Shown here: positions 51,498 to 63,950 of the stretch, in pieces
Position numbering within the stretch: the first letter of the stretch is position 1
Layout: each line of letters starts with the position of its first letter
NCBI RefSeq assembly: GCF_023053635.1
Contig: NC_086183.1
Location: 35,011,501 to 35,075,500 of the forward strand
Length of the DNA stretch: 64,000 bases
Reading direction: 5' to 3'
From: Elgaria multicarinata webbii
Lineage: Eukaryota > Chordata > Lepidosauria > Squamata > Anguidae
The notes under the pieces: model-generated
What the model saw: only the letters and a program-made list of their open reading frames with translations
The model's database searches: none
What the model was told of the DNA's origin: nothing
Translations under genes and position numbers: made by a program

Positions 51498-52830
51498 TGC
51501 GACCGCACCGTCAACGGCGACTCTGGTAGCGGGAGAAAAGAACCTCATCAGAAAAAGCAGGGTGACGAATTCCCAAAGAACTGGAAATGGACTCAAAAGA
51601 GAACACAGCTGCTGACAAAAACATGACCCTCTCACCACGCCTTAGCTAGACCTAAGGTTTATCCCGGGATCATCCCTGCCTGCTCCCGGGATCCCGTGTG
51701 TGTGTGTCATTTGCATGAACAGGGATGACCCGGGGATAAACCTTAGGTCTAGCTAAGGCCCAAGGGGTGTTACCTTTTCCTGGAAAGGCAAGTGCAGAGC
51801 CCACCTGCTTCCCACCTGGGATGCAGAGCACTCTCTGTGCACTCTCTACCTGGTTAGTGAGAAATCTGCCCATAATCCAACACTGCCGTTCTGAGTCTCT
51901 GGAGACCGTCCCGTCCCCGGTCCCCCACCCCACCCGGCCTCAGAGCACAATGACAGAAGGAAAAGGGAGGCAGTTCAGCCAGGATCACAAGGCCCAAAGA
52001 GCCAAGAACTCCCCAAAAGCAATCTGGGCCCGAGGGAGGCACGGCCCAGTCCGGGGCCAGGAGCGGCCTTCCAGCACGGGGCGGGCGTTGACCCAGGGCC
52101 ACTCAGGGCTGGCCAAATGCTCGGGGTTCGAAGGCAGGGCGTGAAACGTACTGGAATAAAACAAGGGGCTTCTTCCCAAGCCCCCTTGGCCGCTGCTCCT
52201 TAATGCTGCAGCCTTTCCCCACCCTGGCGCCCTCCAGATGTGCTTGTGCTGCCTGGGGGGGTCCTGGGACTTGCAGGTCAACACATCTGGAAGGCAGCAG
52301 ATCGGGCACAGCAGCCTTGAAGCCTCCTCGCTCCGCAGCTTGTCTATTCGGCGCTCACGAGTGCCAGGCGCTGCGCTGCGCCGGCCCCCGCCTCCCGCCC
52401 TGAGCGACCCCTCCCCTCCCCTTCCCTCCGCCCCCCCTCCCGGCTCTACTGCTCCCCCAAAGCCCACCGGCAGAAGCCGGGCTCCTCGGAAAGCCCCGGA
52501 TGTGGGGCAAAGGGCGGACCGAGGAGGGGGCGATGCCCGGAGGTCGGGGGGGGCAGGCCGCGGAGGGCACAGAGGGCCCCGGATGTGACGGTTCGCCCAC
52601 CCACTCGCCCTGCCGGGGTGGCGGCGACGGGAAAGTTGTTCCCGGCCCGCCCAGACCGAGCCCAGCAACAATGGCCGTGCCGGCAGGAGGGGCGGGCCCC
52701 AGCCTGGCAGCCCCGCTCCGCCCTGGGCCCCGATGGCGCCCCTCGCGCCCGATCCCTCACCGATTGCGCGCAGGCGGCGGCGGAGCGAGAAGAGAAGCCG
52801 CGTCTCTACGCTCGAATGGAGCGAAGCCAC
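51498..52830 (-). other. SNRPA: SNRPA 5'UTR exons and first intron
   Basis: The exon with the ATG starts at 51522 (CTACCAG acceptor), adding 25 nt of leader. A noncoding first exon ends at 52761 with donor ATCG/GTGAGG and begins near 52830. The intron between contains a MITE (51639-51759) and a palindromic-repeat remnant (52205-52290). Confidence 0.65.
51639..51759. mobile_element. MITE with 40-bp terminal inverted repeats
   Basis: Left GCCTTAGCTAGACCTAAGG pairs with right CCTTAGGTCTAGCTAAGGC, and the match continues to CATCCCTG/CAGGGATG with about two differences. Total 121 bp, no coding capacity. It lies in the first SNRPA intron. Confidence 0.8.
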
Positions 52831-53342
52831 GCCCCCCAGCTGGGGCTGGCCAATCGCGAAGCCCTGTTCCTCATCCTCTCTCTGTACGCCCGCTATTGGA
52901 CGCCCCGTTGCCCAATCAGAGGCTTTCGCCTATGAGGGATGACGCGATGTAGCTGCCCGCCGGAACCGTCGTATTGGACCCGCTTCCGTCTCCGCCCCCT
53001 TTCCAAACAGGGGCTCCGGACTGGACGCTCGCTTCGAACCCCTATGAGCTGCCCTTCATTCCAGGCGCCGCGTTCTATTGGCGACTCAGGAAAAGGCGGG
53101 GCAGACGCCAAGAGGGGCGCCTAGCGATGACGCCTGGGCACGCGACCCGGAAGGGGTCGGAGACACGTGGCATCTGACAACGGCGGCCGGCCGTTCCTGG
53201 AGTGACCTCTGACCCCTGGCCGTGACCCTAAGGGCCGAATTCCGGCGCTGACCTCTTTCTGTGGAGCTGGCCAGGGGCCCTCCTGCACCGAAAGCCCCCC
53301 ACGGACCCCCCCCACCGCCGAAGTGCCCCTGGGAAGCCAGGC
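52831..53342. promoter_or_regulatory. Bidirectional SNRPA/ACTMAP promoter with five CCAAT boxes
   Basis: Five NF-Y-type boxes occur in 232 bp: CCAAT at 52850 and 52912, ATTGG at 52895, 52973 and 53077. An ETS-type CCCGGAAG is at about 53147, and there are GATGACGC motifs. No TATA box. The region sits between the SNRPA leader exon and the ACTMAP ATG in head-to-head arrangement within a CpG island. Confidence 0.7.
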
Positions 53343-56300
53343 ATGGCCCAGGCCCCGCGGGCCGCCGCGCCCCCTCCCCCGGCCCCGCCGCCCCCTCCTC
53401 CGCCGCCCCCAGGGCCACGAGGGGCCCAGCTCCTCAAAGCGGCGCTGGAGCAGGCGGCCGCCGGGGAGCAGGACGGCGTGCGGGAGCTCTTGAGGCGCAG
53501 GAAGGCCAGGTGTGCAGTCCCCGCCCAGCGGGGTGTCGGGACAGGGTGGCATCACGCCTGTGCCGGGGGAGGGAGGCAAGCAGGCAGGCAGGCAGGCGAT
53601 GGTGGCGACCAGGGAAGCCCCACCTGCGCCCCCCACCAAGATGAGAGTTTGGGTCACCTTGGCGGGCATGTGTGGTTGGAAAGTGGCTTCAGAGAGCGGG
53701 GTTGGGGGGAGGGTTTGTACACGCCTCAGTTGGCACCGCAAAGGTTAATCAGGCGGGTTGTGCTGCTTAGTTTCTTTTCTTTTGAGGCTGGATATTCAGA
53801 AGAAAAACACAAAGCCAGCCCGGGGTGTGTGTGTGTGCATATGTGGAGTTTTCTCAGCAAGGCTAACCGATATCTGAAAGGCCCAAGCACCGTTGGCCGA
53901 GTGGTTGTGGTGTTATAGGATGTTCACATACGTTCTGACGTCTGCAGGGGGGGGGGAGTTGGCGCTGTATAGTGCTGGATGGTGCTCACAGCGTCTGCTT
54001 ACACTTCCTGGGTTTTCTTCTTTAAAAAAAAACGTTGTAGGTGTGTCTGGGCAGCCATGCACTATCTATTTTTGCTTTGAATACTTGGGACAGAAGAAGT
54101 GTCCTGTGTAACTGAAGCCTGCTTAGTTCATAGAATCGTAGAACAGTAGCGTTGGAAGGGGCCTCTAAGGCCATCGAGTCCAACCCCTTGCTCAGTGCAG
54201 GAATCCATCTTAAAGCGCCCCTGACAGATGGCTGTCCAGCTGCCTGTTCAATGCCTCCAGTGCGGGAGAGCCCACCACCTCCCTCGGTCATGGGTTCCCT
54301 AAACGCTGCTACATGATACGTCATTCTTTCCTCTCCAAGTCAGCTTTTGGCATGACTTGGGGGTTGCATATATGATACCCTGGGCAACCGCAGCTTCATT
54401 TGCAATGTATAACTAAAATGTTCTAATTGCAGAAGTTCTGTCTCCCTGGAATGTGGGTGGTGTTCCATTTTGTCTCCATGATTCTCCATTTCCACACTGC
54501 CCTCCTTTCCACTTCCTGTAAGCCAAGGAGCACCCACCCCACCCCACCCCACCCCGAGGCAGCTACAGCTGAAGCCGTTTTCCTGAGTCTCCCCATTAAG
54601 TGTTTTGGGATGAGAAATGTGCAGCGCCTTGTTAATTATGCAGGGGGGGAAAGTGCTGGTAATGTTGAGCCAGGATCTTAAGTGGCTCTTAAGGTTACTG
54701 TTTTTTCTCTCTCCCTCTCTGTTCCAGTTTTAGCGAGCGTTTGAAGTGGCTTCTCCTGAACAACCCTGTCCCTTCTTTAATCCAGGAGGGTCCCCAGTGA
54801 GTATTGATTTTTCTTTACTGTAAAAGGGAACTGTGTGGTAATAGCTTGCAGAGTAGATAGGCGCTTATACAGCACAGTCCCCCACTCCAATCCTTTTCAT
54901 ATGTCGCACTAACCGACAAAGGAAAGAAGAGGAAAAAAAGCCACATTTGAGATATATGTGTATGATGTTAATAGCTCCAAGCAACGCAAAACACTGCTGT
55001 ATCCTCACAACAGCCCTGTAAGGTTAAGAGAGAGGTGGGGGTGTAGCCCTCCCAGTGAGCTTCATTGTGGAGGAGGGATTTCACCCTGGGTCCAAGCCCT
55101 CTGGTCTAGGTGGGGTGCTTCAAGACTGGGGACTAAATCCAGTGTTAAACAAGTGGACTACCACTCACGCAACGGGGCTTTTCCTCCCTGCACACATACC
55201 CCACACACTCCCTAAATCAGCTTCGGAGGATCCAGAGCAGATTTAGGGGGGCTATTAGGGGAGGGGGGGATTTGTTCTGCCAGTAATGTCTGTTCTGCTA
55301 GTGGAAGGAAGGAAAGGAACCTCTCGTGCAAGCACTTGAGTCACTGCTGACTCCTAGAGAGACGGCTGCTTTCGCTGACATTTTCTTGGCAGACTTTTTG
55401 TAGCAGAGTGGTTTGCCATTGCCTTCCCCAGTCGGAGTTACCTTTCCCCCAGCTACATGGGTACTCATTTTACTGACCTCAGAAGGATGGAAGGCTGAGT
55501 CGACCTGAGCCAGCTGCCTGAGAACCAGCTTCCGCTGGGATCGAACTCAGGCTGTGGGGAGCATTTCGGCTGCAGTAACTGCCGCTTACCACTCTGCGCC
55601 ACACGAGACTCTTCTGCTAGTGGAAGGACATCATAGAATCATAGAATAGTAGAGTTGGAAGGGGCCTACAAAGCCAGTGAGTCCAACCCCCTGCTCAGTC
55701 CTTATTTACAACCCTGTGAATCTGCCATAGCTGCATCATAGCAAGCACCAAATTTATCAGCGAGTACAGATGACAGTATCCTAAAAGCATGGGCTTTCTT
55801 CTACTTAAAGGAAGTTTCTGAGACTTTGTGGCTACGAGGATAGGCTTAAAAGTATGTGAAGAACTGTTGGTCTATCCAGAAGGGGATGCTGAGCAGTGCT
55901 CAGAGAAGGTGGGGGTTCATGTTCAGCTTTGCATTTTGCTCTTCCCTCCCTCCCCCCCCCCCCACTCCTTCTTGTAGGAGAAAATGTTGTGCAAAATAAT
56001 GGGTGGTATCACACCGGCAAACAGTTTTCGCTGCTATAAATATGATTGTAGAAGACTTTTTTTTTTAAAAGGAACTTTATTGTTTGGACATTAGCACAGC
56101 AGTGCGACCTTTCTGGCTTTCTCCCTCCTCCAGGTGTGGTCTGGTGGCCCTGTGGATGGCAGGTGCGCTGCTCTCTCTGCCCACAGCCGTTTCCTTGGAG
56201 AAAATTGTGCAGGTGGCCTTGGAACGGGGCTACACTGCTCAGGGGGAAATGTTCTCAGGTTGGTAGCTGAAGTGGCACAGCGGATGTATCCTGCAAACCA

Positions 56301-58369
56301 AACCTGCCAAAATTGTGCCTGTCTTGGGTCCGCAGGGAAAGGACCTGGAAGCATTTTAGCCCACAGTCTGGTTGCTCCCAGAGATCCCCGCCTCCTGCAT
56401 GAGCCTGACCTGGGCCTGGGGGCTTTGCTTGCCCGGGGACTATGCCAGAGCTGCCCCAGCAACCCCTTTCTCTCTTCTGCTTCTGCCCACTTCAGCTGCT
56501 GACATGGCGAAGCTGGCCGAGGGGGTGTTCCCCTGCAAAACAGAACTTCTTTCTGGAGGCCTGGAGGGGCAGAGCCAGGAAAGGATCCTTCGGCATCTCT
56601 GCACCGGCTTCCCAGTGCTGATACCGTATCCTTTTGGGCGGAACGCTGGGGCGGGGACTTACCATGTGTACTTCCTTGCTCAAGGCTCCCGGGAGGACAA
56701 AAGAGGAAAGGGAAACGTTGGGCCTGCCTCGCTCCGTGGGTGTTCCCCACTTCCACCCAGCCTCTCACCGGCATCCCCTATGGCGAACAGTGGAGGGCAG
56801 CGGCGAGAGCAGCTTCTCCAGAGAAGCGGCCAGTGCCAGCCGCCGTATTTCTTCCCATTTGAGCAAGAGTCTCTTAGGCCAGACCTTAACTTCCGGCTCA
56901 GCTACGATGAGGACTCCAATCACGAGCCCTGCCTCAGGCGCGGCTACAAGGCTCACTGGGCCATCGCTTCGGGTACGTTTCGCTGCCCCCTGTGTCGCCA
57001 GCAGGGTGAAGGGGGCTGGTGGAGCCGCTCTGTACCTGGCTATTTCCTCTCTCCCTCCATAACTAGGCTAGAGAGAAGGAAAGTCTTTCCATGGGCTATG
57101 AGAGCTCTGCCCACAAGGGGGCAGTCATCCCCAGGCTGCTGTGCTGGGGGCCCCAGGGGAAGGGCAGCCCTCTCGAGAGGCCTGAGTAAGGAGCCTCCCA
57201 TTTGGCCCCGGAGAGCGGGAGGGGCAAATGAGGCTGCCTCTCCTCACAGGACCTGTATGGGCACAACCGTGCTGCTGTCACAAGCCCAGCTCCTCAGGGC
57301 TCCTTTCCAGGAACGCCAATTCCCCCACCCCACCGAGTACCAAGAGCTACCTCCTGCAGCCTGTCAAACCATCTCCCTATTTGGGCCACGTGTTCCGGAG
57401 GAAATCTCTCCCTTCCTCCCCTCCTGTGCTTTTAAGCCAGGGGTGGGAAACCTGCAGCCCTCCAGATGTTGTTGAACTCCAGCTCCCATCAGCCCCAGAC
57501 AGCATGAGAGCTGGAGTTTCACAGCATCCCAGTTTCTTCTCTTTCTATGCTTGTTTGTTTAATATCTATTCTTATCTGCCCAACAAAAAGTTCCCTGGGT
57601 GGATTGCATGATGGTTATTATTTGCATGATTTTATCTTGAAGTCTCAGCGTGGGTTTTGGCACGTCTTTATGCAAGCAGAGTCAAAATCTCAAGTTCAGC
57701 TGCATGTCAGAGGTGTAAAATCCAACAAACTTGACTAGAAGTGGCCCGCCCTCCACCTTTGACACCCCTTTTTAAACCACACAGCACAACATTCCAGCGT
57801 TGTTGCCCATCACACAGTTGCCAGGCTTTGGGGAAGGGGCTGTCGATGCAAGGACAGCACAAGATGGGAGGGGGATGCTGTTGGGGAGGACAGGCTGGGC
57901 CAGGGGGCCCAATGGGCCCATGTGGGCCAAGGGCTGCCAGTTGAGGTGCAGGGCTGCACGTTCACAGCCCGACGGGAGGGCCGAGGATCGTGCCCGGGTG
58001 ACACTCGCGTTGTCCTCTTCTTCCCCAGGAGCTCTCCTTGGCCTGAAGGGCGGCTTCCGGCTGCCTCCCTGCCAGGAGGATGAGGAGATCCCAGGGCTCT
58101 TCCACGCCGCCCCAGCGGCCGCCCCCCTCCCGCCCCTGGAGGCCGTGGCCGAGACGTATCTGCTGTGCAAGCAGGGCAAGAGCTGCCGCTACCAGCTGTG
58201 GAGCTACGCTCAGGTACAGGGGAGCAACGCCCAGCTGACGGACTTCAGCCCCAAGCGGGCGGCCGACGGCAAGGTCTACGTTGTGCCCGCCGGGGGCGTG
58301 CGGGAGGGGCTGTGCGGAAAAGCCGTGCTGCTGTGGCCGGGGCCGCCGCAGGGCTCCCGTTCCTGCTGA
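53343..58369 (+). CDS. ACTMAP: ACTMAP (actin maturation protease; C19orf54), complete, six exons
   Basis: Cysteine protease that removes the N-terminal acetylated Met or Cys residue from nascent actins. Exons: 53343-53509, 54728-54796, 56134-56258, 56496-56625, 56902-56972, 58029-58369; GT-AG junctions in phase; 300 residues (human about 350, the difference being mainly in the N-terminal region). Residues 1-30 are almost all Pro and Ala. The core begins near ERLKWLLL; PSLIQEGPQCGLVALWMAG carries the catalytic Cys (C80). It continues ERGYTAQGEMFS, ADMAKLAEGV, GFPVLIPYDED, and NHEPCLRRGYKAHWAIASG with the catalytic His (H182). The C-terminal part has LCKQGKSCRYQLWSYAQV, QLTDFSPKRAADGKVYVVPA and a following GGV. 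Shares a promoter with SNRPA; converges with ITPKC. Confidence 0.96.
54128..54299 (-). mobile_element. CR1 LINE 3' end in ACTMAP intron 1
   Basis: ACGATTCTATGA terminus, CCCTTCCAACGCTAC and GGGAGGTGGTGGGCTCTCCC on the minus strand. Confidence 0.8.
55318..55615 (-). repeat. Sauria-type tRNA SINE in ACTMAP intron 2
   Basis: On the minus strand the head has A-box TGGCGCAGAGTGG and B-box GAGTTCGATCCC. The body contains CAGCCTTCCATCCTTCTGAG and GAGTACCCATGTAGCTGGGG, and the 3' part GGAAGGCAATGGCAAACCAC resembles a Bov-B LINE tail. This combination is known from squamate Sauria SINEs and is the best taxonomic marker in the window. Confidence 0.6.
55631..55700 (-). mobile_element. CR1 LINE 3' end, short, in ACTMAP intron 2
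   Basis: ATTCTATGATTCTATGAT terminus and GGTTGGACTCACTGGCTTTG on the minus strand, immediately beside a SINE. Confidence 0.8.
57436..57520. repeat. Partial palindromic MITE in ACTMAP intron 5
   Basis: GGGTGGGAAACCTGCAGCCC, TCCAGATGTTGTTGAACTCC and AGCTCCCATCAGCCCCAGAC are one arm plus centre of the family seen at 27565-27700. Confidence 0.6.
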
Positions 58370-61007
58370 GCAGGCGCAAGAGTGCAGGAGCGCAGACTGC
58401 TTCTTGGGCTAAAGGGTGAGCTCCGCCTCCAAAGTCTCACCTGGAAGGCGGATATCTGCGTGAGCAAAAGGCCCGTTTCCTGTCTGAGCATGTGGAGGGT
58501 TCTGCCGAGGGCACCAGAGGTGCGCGCTAGCCACTCTTCCTGCCTGGCAGGACCAGGCCTTTCCTGCTCTAGAACCACAACAGCGGTGAATCCCACGGAC
58601 TGCGAAGGGCCATGTTTGCATCTGGGGTGACTGGGCCGTGCCACAGATACCAGCCTGGCCGGTGCACGTAGGAAGAGTCAATAGCCCTTCACTGCTGCAT
58701 TCCAGGAATAGCACGAGGCTTAAAAAGAAGTCTGGAATTTCCTTCGTTTCAAAGCCAAGTTGGTTTGAGGCCAATAACTTTTTCTGGAATAAGTTACTTG
58801 TGGGGGTGAGGGAGAGAGGTAAGCTTATACTCCAAAGTGTCTGTTAGATCCAGTGTTGTTGCCAAAACTACCTTAAAAGTGTGAGGCGCTCTCTGGTCCA
58901 GGATTTGTTTTGTTTTGGTAAAGCACCTGGAGAGTTTCAGCTATTGGGCAGTATAGAAATGTAAAGGATTAATTAATGAAGAGAGGAAGTATAGTGGGGG
59001 TGGGGGTGGGGGTGGGGGTGGGGGTTGGATGTCAGCTGAAGCCCTGCCTCTGCAGTGGGTCTGTGTGTGTGTCAGGGCTGGCTTGGGCAAGTGGCTGCCT
59101 CCGCCTCAGCCCCTCCATCTGTACAATGAAAACAAGGACTTCATGCTTGTTCTGATGGTGAACAAAACAAGGGTTGTAAAGTGCTTTGGAAATTAAAAGT
59201 GTTTACGCAATTGCTAAACAGCAGAAAATGTTGGTGTGGGAGAATGCATGAAAGTATTACCTCCAAGGTGTAGAATGCCCTCTCTTCTCCCCCCACCCCC
59301 ACCCCGCCGGATGAAATGTGCTGTGGCGGTGGCTGATTTTGTAAACCAGCACAGCTGGTCCAGATGCTTCTGGCCTGGAAGGAGGCCTGTTCAGGGCCTG
59401 AGTGGCGTCCAGCCAGCCTGGGCGCTATTTCCAGCTCTCTCCCTCCACCACGGCCTTTGTCCCCTTCCTCGGGAGGGGCTCTGTCCATGGCGACAGGAAA
59501 CAAGAAGCTTTTGTGGCAGGCTCCCAAAATAGTGTCTCCTTCCTTGTTCCATCCAAAGTGGGACGCCAGGATGACGGTCACCTCCCGGCCCCTCCCTGCT
59601 GGGACCTTTGAAACCTCAGTAGTAGAGATGAGCAGTTCAGATCCAACTGCCTGGAAGGAGGGCCGGCCCACAGCAGGGGGTGGTGGAGAGGGGAACCGCT
59701 CGGGGGCTTTTGAGAGCCTCGCTGGGGCAGACTTGGGCCCTGGCTGGCCAGGTCTGTAGGTCACAGCTGTTCCCAAGGCCCCCGTCTCGGCTGCCAGGTT
59801 CCCTCCCAATACCAGGCCTGTGGAGTCGCTTCAGGAAACGTGACAGGTGGCCTCTGCTACCCCTGGGGCAGATCATGGGCTGGGCTACCTGGTCCCCAAA
59901 GTAAAGGAGCTTTTCCAGAAGTGTTAAGTCACACCGGTTCAGCATTCACATTTGAAAGAAGATGAAAAGACACGCTATACGTCACTTACGTACTTTTTAA
60001 AAAAGTTTCAACCTTTCAAAATTTAGACACACGCAAAAACACACATGAACGACAGGAGAGCTGCTCCCTTCTTCAGTGGGGTGGAGCTGAGCGGATGGTT
60101 CCCCCACTGCTTTAGAAGTCCAGTGGGAGATTCCACCCAAGAGAGATGTTCCCTTTTTGAAGACTGTTCCAAATTCAGCACCGTAGAGGAGGCAGCTGGC
60201 AGGGCCAACGCAGCCTCTGAAAACCCCTCAGTGTTGGGGGGGATTGAAAAATGGCTCTTGCTGAACCTGCAGAGGCCCCCGACTGTACAGCAGTTGGCTT
60301 GGTTCCACGTGTCTTAGCCAAGAGTCAGCGATTTAGGTGCCAGGAAAGTTGGCTGCTCGAGAGTCACGGTCCCTGTCGGTCTCTGGGCATTCCCACCCCC
60401 CAAGAGAGACCAAATCCTTTATCAGCATGACAGCCCATCTTTTGGATCTGGGTGCAGCTGATTTGGGGAGGAGCATTAGAAAAGCATCACTCCCCATTCC
60501 CCCCCCCCGCCCCAATGTCTTTGTTAAGAAGCTCTTGGGAGGTGTCTTTAGAAATGCTACGATCGACACACCAATTGACACCTGTGTTTAAACTGGGCCT
60601 CCAAGGACCTCCACTCCGTCCTGGCTCCTGTGGCAAGCTCCTTCTTGGTCCCTGGAAGTCTTCTCCGCTTCACACAGCGGCTCTCAAGAGACACAGAAAC
60701 CCCAGAGCAGAGCTGAGGCCCCAGCCACGTCCATCGCTAGAATAAACAGCTTGGAGATGCAGCAACTCTGGCTGTGCCAAACCAGGGTCCTTTCCCAAGG
60801 CTGCAGGGTGGGGTCAATGGTGGGAACGGCAGCACTTCTGGCGCCTACCGGGCCACCTTCCGGTTCTGCTCCAAGCTTTCTCAGGGGTTCCCTAGGTTTG
60901 GTAGCATATCTGGCTGAATAAATTAAAGGCAGGGCCACGGGGACCGAGCCGGTGGGGCAGGCCTTGTCTTTGGTTGCGCCGGGGGTGCCCGGTGGGCCGC
61001 GGCTGGC
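58370..61007. other. 3' ends of ACTMAP and ITPKC, tail to tail
   Basis: Both 3'UTRs must lie here. Plus-strand candidates for ACTMAP are an ATTAAA near 59191 and AATAAA near 60741; neither is convincing, and no minus-strand signal for ITPKC was found near its stop. Also present: an L2-like tail remnant (58905-58970) and a TGGGGG repeat (58994-59026). Confidence 0.5.
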
Positions 61008-63950
61008 TCACTCTCCCAGCATGCTCTCTAGGATGGCAATGAGGTTGTCCAAGCCCCAGAGGTAGCCGTCCTCACGGTTCCCCTCCACCCACGGCAGCCG
61101 GTGTGTCAGGGTCTGCCGCTCAGGCAGTGGGACCGTCTTGCCGAAGTCGATCATCCAGACCCGGGCCAGGCCTGTTTGGTCATGGACGAAGAGCAGGGAG
61201 CTGCCTACCACCTGGAAGCGAGAGAGAAGGAGAGAATTCAGCCTGGGGCGTGGAGGCCCAGGAACGGCCGGGAGCCTGTCGGGAAGCCAGTGGCGCTGGG
61301 CAAAGGGCTCCCCGCTCATGGAGCGCCTGTCAGCAGCTCGGGAGGTTCCCGCTCGCCCCACGGGGGGACACTCACCTCGTGCACCTTGAAGAACTCGGAC
61401 TGTTCCAGGGCCAGCCGCACCTCCTGCAGGCGCTCCAGGTAGCTTGGCTAGGGAGAGAGGAGGCGACATTAGGGGGAGAGACGGCCACAAGCCCGCCCGC
61501 GGGAGAAGGGCTGCCTCAAGCAGTTCCTCCAGGAACTGGGAAAGCCGGGCCTCGGCCCCACGGCCTTTCCAACCGTGCCTCTGGAAAGCAGCAGCTGGGT
61601 CCCAGCCCCCACAACAGCTCCCGTCCCCCAGCCATAGAAGGCGCGCCAGCCGCCCGCGCCACTGGGCAGGAGCTGCACCCTCACCAGAATGCTTTTGTCT
61701 CCATCCACGAAGTCCCAGAAGGCCTGCACCACTTGCTCTGGCTGCTGAGTCTTCTTGAAGCTGGTGCTGCAGGTGCCGTCCGCTTTCTGGGAGAGGACAG
61801 GAAAAGGAGAAGAAGTCAGCCTGACTGCGGGCAGAGTCTTAGAGCAACTCTTTGCCTCCAGGAACCGAGGATGAGCAGGGCAAGAGGGACACGCCAACGC
61901 GGAGGACGGACGGACGGACGGACTGAGCTGCTGGGCTATTGGGGGGGGGGAGCTGGGGGGTCCCCTGGGCTGCACCAAGTCTTGCCCTCTATGCAATGCC
62001 GCCACCCTCACTCTTCCAGGCTCTTCCACCTCAATGCACTTTCCTGGCGGCTCAGCAGCAGGGCAAAGCAGAGAGTTTGGCGTCCCTGACGGATGAACGA
62101 ACTGCTCAGGCCGCTGCGTCGGCGGGCTTTGGTGCTGGGAACTCACAGGGAACAGCGCTGGCAGGTTCAGCCGCAGGAGCACACGCCCATGGGCACACAC
62201 ATCCCTGCTGCTCCTCACCTTGATCCCCTCGATGCGGAAGCCCAGCGTGGCGGTGGAGCTGAGCGTCTCCCTCCACTGCATGTAGCGAGGCTTCAGGACG
62301 CCACACTGCACGTGCTCCTCGGCCGTGGGAGCCGCCGGGTCGACGGCAACCATCTTGTCGTACATGTCCCTGCGCGGGCAGGGCTGCTGCCTGGCTTTCT
62401 CCAACTCCTCCTCAAGGTATGTCCTACACAGAGCAGGGAGGAGAGAGGCACAACGTCACCAATGTGGCCCAGCCTCTCGGGTGGGGGTCAGCCTAGATGA
62501 CCTTTTGGCTGCCGCCAGCTGGCCGTTCCCAGCTGAAGGGAGGAGAGGAGGGTTACCTGACGCCCATCTTGCAGTCCATGATGGAAGGGGCATCGAAGCC
62601 GCACAGCAAGTCCTCCATCTGGATATAGGGCTCCCCGTCGTGCTCCACAATGCCATAGTAGGCCGGCACATAAGGCTGCAGCGTGTCGCACGCCAAGCGC
62701 TCCAGGCACTGCTGCTCACTGGGGCAATACTTCTTCAGGATGCGCCCAAAATCCCCCGCCTTGAAGTTGCCTGCCGAGGAGAGAGAAGGTGCTATTGTTA
62801 TTTACTGCATTTGTATACCCTCTGTGGGTGGTTTACATAATATCAAGACACTTAAAACAATATACAAAAATTAAAAACCACAAAAATATACAATATTCAC
62901 ATACATTTAAAACCACTATAACGACTTTAAAGACTATGAGCCTAAAAAAACAGACCCAGGCTCATTTCATATTGCTAAATGCCTGGGAGAAAAGTCTTGA
63001 CCTGGCGCCGAAAAAAATAACGTCAGCGCCAGGCGGGCCTCATCAGGGAGATTGTTTCACAGTTGGGGGCCACCACAGAGAAGGCCCTCTCTCTTGTTGC
63101 GGGGTGGGAAGGCGGCACAGGGGTCCTTGTGCCTGCAACATTTTCCCCTCGCCGCTCTCAGGTTCCCTTCCCCGAGGGATTCGTCCGTAAGCTCACATCA
63201 CATCAGCCCTCGCTGACGCCCATCACTGAAACTATCTTGGGCTAGGAGAATCCCTGAGCCTCCGCACCACTCTCTTAAAAACAGATCAGCCAAGTGACGT
63301 TTTCTTTTCCAGTATGGAACAATGAAGCATGTTTCCAAGAGGACCAATGAATACCTGGATACTGGCTTGCTCAGAGGCTTAGTAAGGGGCACTATTGCAC
63401 GTCTTCCCTGGGCCTCTCTACTACTTGCACTCCGACTGTACAGCCTGTTCATATAACTGAATACTGCAGGATGTGAGGAGATGAAAGGAAGAGGAAACAG
63501 GAGTGCTGTGATGCAGGGCAGCCAACAGGGGTTTGCCCCATGGCTTCTGAGCAGGAGTAGTCTTATCTGAGCAGTACGAACTTGGAATTTCAGCAACCGG
63601 ACCCTTAGAGTTTCACAGTCGTTCTTAACTCGGCTAGCGGGGAAATGCCTGGGTGGGGATGCCCTGAGCGTGAGCTACAGCACTGCCTGCTTACACCCAC
63701 CCACACATCCACCCATAAATGGGCTCCCCATATCTACCTGCAGCCCCTGGAGAAAGTGCTGCCATGCATTCGCTCCCTGTGGCAAATGGCTGAGCTCCCC
63801 CTTCTGCCCCCCTCCACCACATACACCACTGTTCTCACCACCATGGTTACCTGCATGGCCAGCAAGCTGCACCCAGGGGTAGCGTTTTCGGAAGGACACA
63901 ACGCACGGCGACCAGTGCACCATATTTTTCAACTTCTTCCACGGCTTATT
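61008..63950 (-). CDS. ITPKC: ITPKC kinase domain, last six exons; gene continues off the right edge
   Basis: Inositol-1,4,5-trisphosphate 3-kinase: phosphorylates Ins(1,4,5)P3 to Ins(1,3,4,5)P4, ending calcium release. Exons: 63851-63950, 62557-62770, 62219-62423, 61685-61786, 61376-61447, 61008-61211; GT-AG junctions in phase; 298 residues. The first exon carries the calmodulin-binding segment [19 protein letters not shown]. The kinase core follows: [36 protein letters not shown] (the IPK PxxxDxKxG signature), [37 protein letters not shown] and [13 protein letters not shown] (DFG-type metal site), then [34 protein letters not shown] and WGLDN favour ITPKC over ITPKA and ITPKB, and the place next to ACTMAP agrees. 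The long N-terminal region is outside the window. Confidence 0.96.
62795..63110 (-). mobile_element. L2-like LINE 3' region in ITPKC intron
   Basis: On the minus strand GGCCCCCAACTGTGAAACAA, TCCCAGGCATTTAGCAATAT and a tail with AAACCACCCACAGAGGG and TACAAATGCAGTAAATAA. Related in layout to the other L2-like tails. Confidence 0.5.

Noticed and set aside
60741-60746. AATAAA on the plus strand as ACTMAP poly(A) signal
   Set aside because: It is 2.4 kb past the stop and close to the ITPKC 3' end on the other strand; not convincing without 3'-end data.
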